Below are positions 1 to 2,970 of a DNA stretch of 5,251 nucleotides, in pieces (position 1 is the stretch's first letter; each line of letters opens with the position of its first letter). Where the stretch lies: contig DBEG01000121.1 of assembly GCA_002293965.1 (NCBI GenBank), positions 1 to 5,251 of the forward strand, in the 5' to 3' direction. The position numbers were made by a program, and so were the translations under genes. The notes under the pieces are model-generated. The model did no database searches. It was not told the origin of the DNA and worked only from the letters and a program-made list of their open reading frames with translations. Source of the stretch: Actinobacteria bacterium UBA912. GTDB taxonomy: Bacteria > Actinomycetota > Coriobacteriia > Anaerosomatales > UBA912.

Positions 1-118
1 GGCCGGCATCCCAGCGGAGGTCGCATCAGCTCTGGTTGATGCATTCAACAACCGCGACGTCGAAGCAGCCACAGCTGCAGCCCTACTGGCTTATGGGATC
101 GATAGAATCCCGGACTAG
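1..118 (+). CDS. C-terminal tail of an unidentified protein, possibly the DNA methyltransferase partner of the next gene (5'-partial)
   Basis: An open frame enters from the left edge with codons starting at base 2 and ends at TAG (116-118), leaving 38 visible residues. The tail is rich in alanine, contains the stretch NNRDVEAATAAALLAYGID and ends in RIPD. No motif identifies a family. The reason to call it coding is context: its stop codon overlaps the Shine-Dalgarno sequence (AGGAGA, 117-122) of the restriction endonuclease gene that starts 8 bases later, which is the arrangement of a translationally coupled operon. In XhoI/PaeR7I-type systems the neighbour of the nuclease gene is commonly the adenine methyltransferase, so that is the best guess, by inference only. 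The sequence itself shows no methyltransferase motif because the catalytic part lies outside the window. Confidence 0.55.
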   Translation, partial: AGIPAEVASALVDAFNNRDVEAATAAALLAYGIDRIPD

Positions 119-126
119 GAGACACC

Positions 127-828
127 GTGCCCTTAGAGGATTATCGCGAGGCAGCGGCTAGCTGCTGGAAAATGCGAACAGATGCAGCGAGCCGGGCGCG
201 CCAGCGAGGAAGCACCGATCCCGGCTTGCGCGCGGGAGTGACAAGTGGCAAGCACCTCGGGCCCTTAGCCCAACTCATAGAAAAAGTTCTTGTCGATGCG
301 GGATTGCCGCAGTCCTGTGTCCACAAGGATCGCGGCGTGGAACTGCCTGGATACTACAGGCCGGAGAAGAAGTGGGATGTTGTCGCTGTCCATGATGGGA
401 CCGTGGTTGTAGCGGTGGAGTTCAAGTCTATTCTAGGAAGCTATGGCAACAACATGAACAATCGTGCCGAGGAGGCGCTGGGAAATGCTACTGATCTTCT
501 GGAGGCAGCCGAAAAGGGACTATTGGGAGTAAAACCTCCATGGCTGGGATACGTTTTTCTCATGCAGGATGAGCCTTCTTCGCGATCCCCCGTGAGAGTA
601 CGCCAAACGCATTTCCCAGTGGATCCGGAGTTCAGCGACTCCTCGTACCAAGACCGGGCGATCCTCATGTGCCGGCGACTAGTCCTGCAACGCTTATACA
701 ACGCGGCGTGGTTCGTTACTGGCAACGGGGAAGGTACCGTAGAGGGTATTCAGGAACCAGCCCGTGATCTCTCTTGGGTAAAGTTCGAAACATCGATACG
801 CGGACGCGTAGCAGAGATTCTAGCCTGA
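127..828 (+). CDS. Type II restriction endonuclease, XhoI/PaeR7I family
   Basis: The 233-residue product matches the XhoI/PaeR7I family in length (usually near 245) and in its conserved blocks: RAGVTSGKHL (35-44), LPGYYRPEKKWD (73-84), EFKS (98-101), GNNMNNRAEEALG (107-119), HFPVDPEF (162-169), and the SSY...CRRLVLQRLYNAA block (172-194). Asp84 followed by Glu98-Phe-Lys100 fits a PD-(D/E)xK nuclease core, and all three residues are present, so the enzyme looks intact. Family members cut CTCGAG as cytoplasmic restriction enzymes; the exact specificity here is inferred. The GTG start at 127 is supported by AGGAGA at 117-122 and by the match beginning close to it. The gene ends with tandem stops, TGA then TAG (826-831). 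Base composition is about 53% GC by hand count, and TTA is used at codons 3 and 47, CTA at codon 132. Neighbouring genes are near 70%, so recent transfer of the module is likely. Confidence 0.9.
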   Translation: MPLEDYREAAASCWKMRTDAASRARQRGSTDPGLRAGVTSGKHLGPLAQLIEKVLVDAGLPQSCVHKDRGVELPGYYRPEKKWDVVAVHDGTVVVAVEFKSILGSYGNNMNNRAEEALGNATDLLEAAEKGLLGVKPPWLGYVFLMQDEPSSRSPVRVRQTHFPVDPEFSDSSYQDRAILMCRRLVLQRLYNAAWFVTGNGEGTVEGIQEPARDLSWVKFETSIRGRVAEILA

Positions 829-851
829 TAGGAGCACACGTCCCCGGCCCA

Positions 852-1346
852 TCATCCCAACGGACGATGACCTTTCCCCCGCCGTCTGCCGAAGAACGCC
901 CGTAGCAGCGCCGCGCTCTCCTGCTCGCGGACCCCGGAGGTCACCTCGAACCGATGGTTGAGCCGCTCGTCTTCGTGGAGTGCATACAGGGTCCCCAGCG
1001 CACCCGACTTCGGGTCCGGCGCGCCGAAGACGCAGCGTGCGATGCGTGCCTGGTGCATGAGGCCGGCGCACATCGGGCATGGCTCGAGCGTGACGTAGAC
1101 CGTGCAATCCGACAAGCGCCAGCGCCCGAGTCGCGCCGATGCCTCACGGATCGCCAGCAGTTCGGCGTGTCCCGCGGGGTCGTGGTCGCTCTCTCGGCGG
1201 TTATAAGCTGCCGAAACGACCTCGCCATCGCAGACGACGACCGCGCCCACAGGCACCTCATCGGCAAGCGCAGCCTGACCCGCCTGCTCGAGGGCCAGGT
1301 CCATGTAGTGTTCGTCGGAGTGCTTCAAGCGCAATGCCGCCTTCAT
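852..1346 (-). CDS. tadA: tRNA-specific adenosine deaminase TadA
   Basis: The 164-residue protein is a cytidine-deaminase-fold zinc enzyme of typical TadA length. It deaminates adenosine 34 of tRNA-Arg(ACG) to inosine, so that one tRNA reads CGU, CGC and CGA. Visible signatures are DEVPVGAVVV (29-38), the zinc/proton-shuttle motif HAE (His60, Glu62) and the zinc motif PCPMC (Cys90, Cys93), followed by RIARCVFGAPDPKSGALGTL (101-120) typical of TadA rather than cytosine or guanine deaminases. The C-terminus is basic (RRRGKGHR). The ATG at 1346 leaves a usual short N-terminal helix before DEHYMDLAL; its Shine-Dalgarno is weak (only a GAG directly before the start), so a slightly later start is possible. 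It is divergent from tRNA-Ser(UGA) and convergent with the restriction gene, with 23 bases and no clear terminator between them. Its substrate tRNA gene lies about 1 kb away at 2339-2415. Confidence 0.96.
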   Translation of the reverse strand: MKAALRLKHSDEHYMDLALEQAGQAALADEVPVGAVVVCDGEVVSAAYNRRESDHDPAGHAELLAIREASARLGRWRLSDCTVYVTLEPCPMCAGLMHQARIARCVFGAPDPKSGALGTLYALHEDERLNHRFEVTSGVREQESAALLRAFFGRRRGKGHRPLG

Positions 1347-1367
1347 CTCGATTCTGACTAGAATGGC

Positions 1368-1396
1368 ATGATAGACTGCTCATCGCGTCAAGTCAT
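1368..1396 (-). promoter_or_regulatory. Candidate tadA promoter
   Basis: Read on the minus strand, ATGACT (1396-1391, four of six matches to TTGACA) is followed after 17 bases by TATCAT (1373-1368, five of six matches to TATAAT). Transcription would start near 1361, giving a leader of about 15 bases before the tadA ATG. A better -35 box, TTGACG (1391-1386), exists but leaves only 12 bases to the same -10. The site overlaps the candidate tRNA-Ser(UGA) promoter on the other strand. Confidence 0.4.
1369..1377 (+). promoter_or_regulatory. Candidate extended -10 promoter of tRNA-Ser(UGA)
   Basis: TGA-TAGACT is an extended -10 element (TG, one base, then a hexamer with four of six matches). It would place the start near 1384, about 18 bases before the mature tRNA. 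No good -35 box is found at the right spacing. The same TG-N-hexamer arrangement occurs before the second tRNA-Ser gene at 2150-2158, which supports the reading. Confidence 0.33.
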
Positions 1397-1401
1397 CTCG
1401 C

Positions 1402-1489
1402 GGAGGGGTGGCAGAGTGGACGATTGCGACGGTCTTGAAAACCGTTGACCCGCAAGGGTCCGTGGGTTCGAATCCCACCCCCTCCGCCA
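1402..1489 (+). tRNA. tRNA-Ser(UGA)
   Basis: An 88-base class II tRNA. The acceptor arms GGAGGGG (1402-1408) and CCCCTCC (1479-1485) pair fully, followed by discriminator G and an encoded CCA (1487-1489). The anticodon stem ACGGT/ACCGT (1429-1433, 1441-1445) encloses the loop CTTGAAA, with anticodon TGA at 1436-1438. The long variable arm GACCC-GCAA-GGGTC (1447-1460) and discriminator G are serine identity elements. The T arm is GTGGG-TTCGAAT-CCCAC. It decodes UCA and, by wobble, other UCN codons. It lies 35 bases upstream of the MgtE-like gene with no terminator between them. Confidence 0.98.
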
Positions 1490-1524
1490 GCGAATGGCAC
1501 TGAGGACGTGACACGGGAGCCGCG

Positions 1525-2082
1525 ATGCAAGAACCAAAGGCCGAGCTGAACATCGCTCAAGCCCACTTCGGTAGCGAGGTCAGGCGCCGGGCGCCGTGGA
1601 TTCTGTTGGCGGTCGCCGCGGGAATCGTCATGATCTTCATCGGCCAGGCGTACGAGGAGGCTTTCTCGGCGAAGGTCGAACTCGTGCTGTTCATCCCGGT
1701 GATCGTGTACATGAGTGGCGCGATCGGCACCGAGACGGTGGCGCTTTTCGTCCGGGAGCTCGCGCTGGGTCGCCTCAAGCTGTCCCGCATCCTCCTCAAG
1801 GAGATCCTCGTCGGGCTGTCGTTGGGCGCGATCGCCGGCGCGGCGCTGGGTCTGTTCGCCTACTTGTGGTTCAGGGATATCGAGTTGGCTGTCGTGGTCG
1901 GGAGCACTCTGGTCATCAACGGGCTGATGGCGGTGGTCATCGGGATGATGATGCCGGTGATCTTCTCCCTGCTGCGCCGAGATCCGGCGGTCGGCACCGA
2001 CGAGCTCACCACCGCCTTGACCGACAACCTGAGCCTGCTGGTGTATTTCGCAGTCGCGGCAACGATGCTGTTCCGCTTGTGA
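1525..2082 (+). CDS. Stand-alone MgtE-type membrane domain, putative magnesium/divalent cation transporter
   Basis: The 185-residue protein corresponds to the C-terminal membrane domain of MgtE (the divalent cation transporter domain) and lacks the cytoplasmic N domain and CBS pair that gate full-length MgtE of about 450 residues. Five hydrophobic segments are visible, roughly at 24-41, 51-72, 90-114, 119-147 and 165-183. Family features are FIPVIVYMSGAIGTETVALF (56-75), which aligns with the GGNAG-type pore segment, VRELALG (76-82), RRDPAVGTDELTTALTD (151-167) and LLVYF (171-175). Asp167 is at the position of the conserved pore aspartate that binds Mg2+ in MgtE. The pore segment reads SGAIGTE instead of GGNAG-Q, a clear divergence. 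The ATG has GGGAG five bases upstream (1515-1519). It follows tRNA-Ser(UGA) by 35 bases and is probably on the same transcript. Substrate is inferred from family; such half-proteins probably act as oligomers. Confidence 0.85.
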   Translation: MQEPKAELNIAQAHFGSEVRRRAPWILLAVAAGIVMIFIGQAYEEAFSAKVELVLFIPVIVYMSGAIGTETVALFVRELALGRLKLSRILLKEILVGLSLGAIAGAALGLFAYLWFRDIELAVVVGSTLVINGLMAVVIGMMMPVIFSLLRRDPAVGTDELTTALTDNLSLLVYFAVAATMLFRL

Positions 2083-2102
2083 TGCGACCCGCCCCTTCGG
2101 CA

Positions 2103-2124
2103 GGTTCGAGAATCGATTCGAACC
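2103..2124. repeat. Inverted repeat downstream of the MgtE-like gene
   Basis: GGTTCGA (2103-2109) and TCGAACC (2118-2124) form a 7-bp perfect inverted repeat around an 8-base centre. Nested inside is the 10-bp palindrome GAATCGATTC (2110-2119). There is no following T run, so it is not a standard rho-independent terminator. It could be an mRNA 3' end hairpin or a protein site. It starts 20 bases after the stop codon. Confidence 0.45.
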
Positions 2125-2149
2125 GACTTCCGATGACGTGGCTGCAACA

Positions 2150-2158
2150 TGCTACAAT
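2150..2158 (+). promoter_or_regulatory. Candidate extended -10 promoter of the tRNA-Ser(GCU)/tRNA-Arg unit
   Basis: TGC-TACAAT is an extended -10 element whose hexamer (2153-2158) matches five of six consensus bases. It is one of the few AT-rich spots in the region. The start would fall near 2165, about 25 bases before the tRNA. The only -35-like hexamer is weak (TTCCGA at 2128-2133, spacing 19). A 5-bp hairpin, CGCCG-CCTTGT-CGGCG (2169-2184), would lie in the leader. Confidence 0.5.
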
Positions 2159-2190
2159 ATCGACGCTTCGCCGCCTTGTCGGCGCTGTAC

Positions 2191-2284
2191 GGAGAGTTGG
2201 CCGAGTCGGCTGAAGGCGCTCGCCTGCTAAGCGAGTAAGGGGTTTATAGCCTCTTCGAGGGTTCGAATCCCTCACTCTCCGCCA
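2191..2284 (+). tRNA. tRNA-Ser(GCU)
   Basis: A 94-base class II tRNA. Acceptor arms GGAGAGT (2191-2197) and ACTCTCC (2274-2280) pair, followed by discriminator G and an encoded CCA (2282-2284). The anticodon stem CTCGC/GCGAG encloses the loop CTGCTAA, with anticodon GCT at 2226-2228. The variable arm AAGGGG (2237-2242) pairs with CCTCTT (2250-2255) with one G-U. The T arm is GAGGG-TTCGAAT-CCCTC. It decodes AGC and AGU. Confidence 0.98.
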
Positions 2285-2298
2285 CTTGACTAAAACCG

Positions 2299-2313
2299 CC
2301 TGCCAATGGCAGG
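2299..2313. repeat. Small inverted repeat between tRNA-Ser(GCU) and tRNA-Arg(ACG)
   Basis: CCTGCCA (2299-2305) and TGGCAGG (2307-2313) are perfectly complementary around one base. As RNA this would fold as a 6-bp stem with a 3-base loop. No T run follows, so termination is unlikely. It may separate the two tRNAs as a processing hairpin. Confidence 0.35.
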
Positions 2314-2338
2314 ATTACCAAGCCCACATCGGGCACGC

Positions 2339-2415
2339 GCGCCCTTAGCTCAGCCGGATAGAGCGTCTGACTACGAATCAGAAGGTCGGGAGTTCGAATC
2401 TCTCAGGGCGCACCA
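2339..2415 (+). tRNA. tRNA-Arg(ACG)
   Basis: A 77-base tRNA. Acceptor arms GCGCCCT (2339-2345) and AGGGCGC (2405-2411) pair, with discriminator A and an encoded CCA (2413-2415). The anticodon stem TCTGA/TCAGA encloses the loop CTACGAA, with anticodon ACG at 2373-2375. The T arm GGGAG-TTCGAAT-CTCTC has one G-U pair. The first anticodon base A34 is, from established bacterial biology, the target of TadA, whose gene lies in this window. It lies 54 bases after tRNA-Ser(GCU) with no obvious promoter of its own, so the two are probably co-transcribed. The next coding gene starts 30 bases later. Confidence 0.98.
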
Positions 2416-2445
2416 CAAAGCTTCTCGCTTCCAGGGGGCGATCGC

Positions 2446-2940
2446 TTGAAGACGATCATCGGAGTCATGGGCGGAAGCACGGTCTCGGATACCACCCTCG
2501 CGCAGGCACGCCTCCTAGGACGCCTTATCGCCGAGGAGGGCTGGGTGCTCCTCAACGGCGGCCGCGACACCGGCGTGATGGCAGCTTCGGCTGCCGGCGC
2601 GAATGCGGCTGGCGGGCTTGTCGTCGGCGTGCTGCCTGACAGCGATCGCCGAGGCGTCGCAAGCGGCATCGACCTCGCGATACTCACCGGCATGGGAGAA
2701 GCGCGCAACGTCATCAACGTACTCTCAAGTCATGTGGTCATCGCGCTCGAAGGCGGCACCGGCACCATCTCAGAGGTCGCACACGCGCTCAGCCACTCGC
2801 GGCCGGTCATCACGCTGGGACTCCGCCTCGACGGGCTGTTCGCCGAGCACCGCGCCAGCGGCTTGCTGGCAGCCGCCGACAGCCCCGCGCACGCCATCGA
2901 GCTTGCGCGAAGGTTGGTGCGCCTCAGCGACATGCGCTGA
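2446..2940 (+). CDS. SLOG/LOG-like nucleotide-binding protein (TIGR00725-type, 'lysine decarboxylase-like' family)
   Basis: This 164-residue Rossmann-like protein has the usual single-domain length of the TIGR00725 group. Signatures are the first strand and glycine loop IIGVMGGS (4-11), NGGRDTGVM (37-45), GEARN (84-88) and GGTGTISE (103-110). The last is the equivalent of the PGGxGTxxE loop of LOG cytokinin-activating phosphoribohydrolases and related nucleotide binders. The conserved Arg87 and Glu110 sit where LOG-type enzymes have catalytic residues. Relatives include molybdenum-cofactor carrier proteins, so binding of a nucleotide or nucleotide-like ligand is likely, but the actual ligand or reaction cannot be told. 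The start is TTG at 2446, with AGGGGG seven bases upstream (2433-2438); the only nearby ATG is inside the first strand. The Shine-Dalgarno starts 17 bases after the tRNA-Arg CCA end, so translation probably uses a transcript begun at the tRNAs. It is convergent with the zwf-gnd gene. Confidence 0.85.
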   Translation: MKTIIGVMGGSTVSDTTLAQARLLGRLIAEEGWVLLNGGRDTGVMAASAAGANAAGGLVVGVLPDSDRRGVASGIDLAILTGMGEARNVINVLSSHVVIALEGGTGTISEVAHALSHSRPVITLGLRLDGLFAEHRASGLLAAADSPAHAIELARRLVRLSDMR

Positions 2941-2970
2941 CCCGCACTCACGTCCCCGCTGACCGCGCCC

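Noticed and set aside
829..851. Terminator between the convergent restriction gene and tadA
   Set aside because: The 23 bases contain no stem with a T run on either strand.
954..1361. 135-codon plus-strand frame opposite tadA
   Set aside because: It is antisense to an intact, recognised TadA and has no family signature.
1596..2213. 205-codon plus-strand frame overlapping the MgtE-like gene and running into tRNA-Ser(GCU)
   Set aside because: It is arginine/glycine-rich out-of-frame translation of the membrane protein gene and would end inside a tRNA gene.
2286..2317. TTGACT (2286-2291) as the -35 of a separate tRNA-Arg promoter
   Set aside because: No acceptable -10 lies 16-18 bases downstream; the best candidates match only about half the consensus at the wrong spacing.
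2941..2970. Bidirectional terminator between the LOG-like gene and zwf-gnd
   Set aside because: The 30-base gap is C-rich without a clear stem or T tract.
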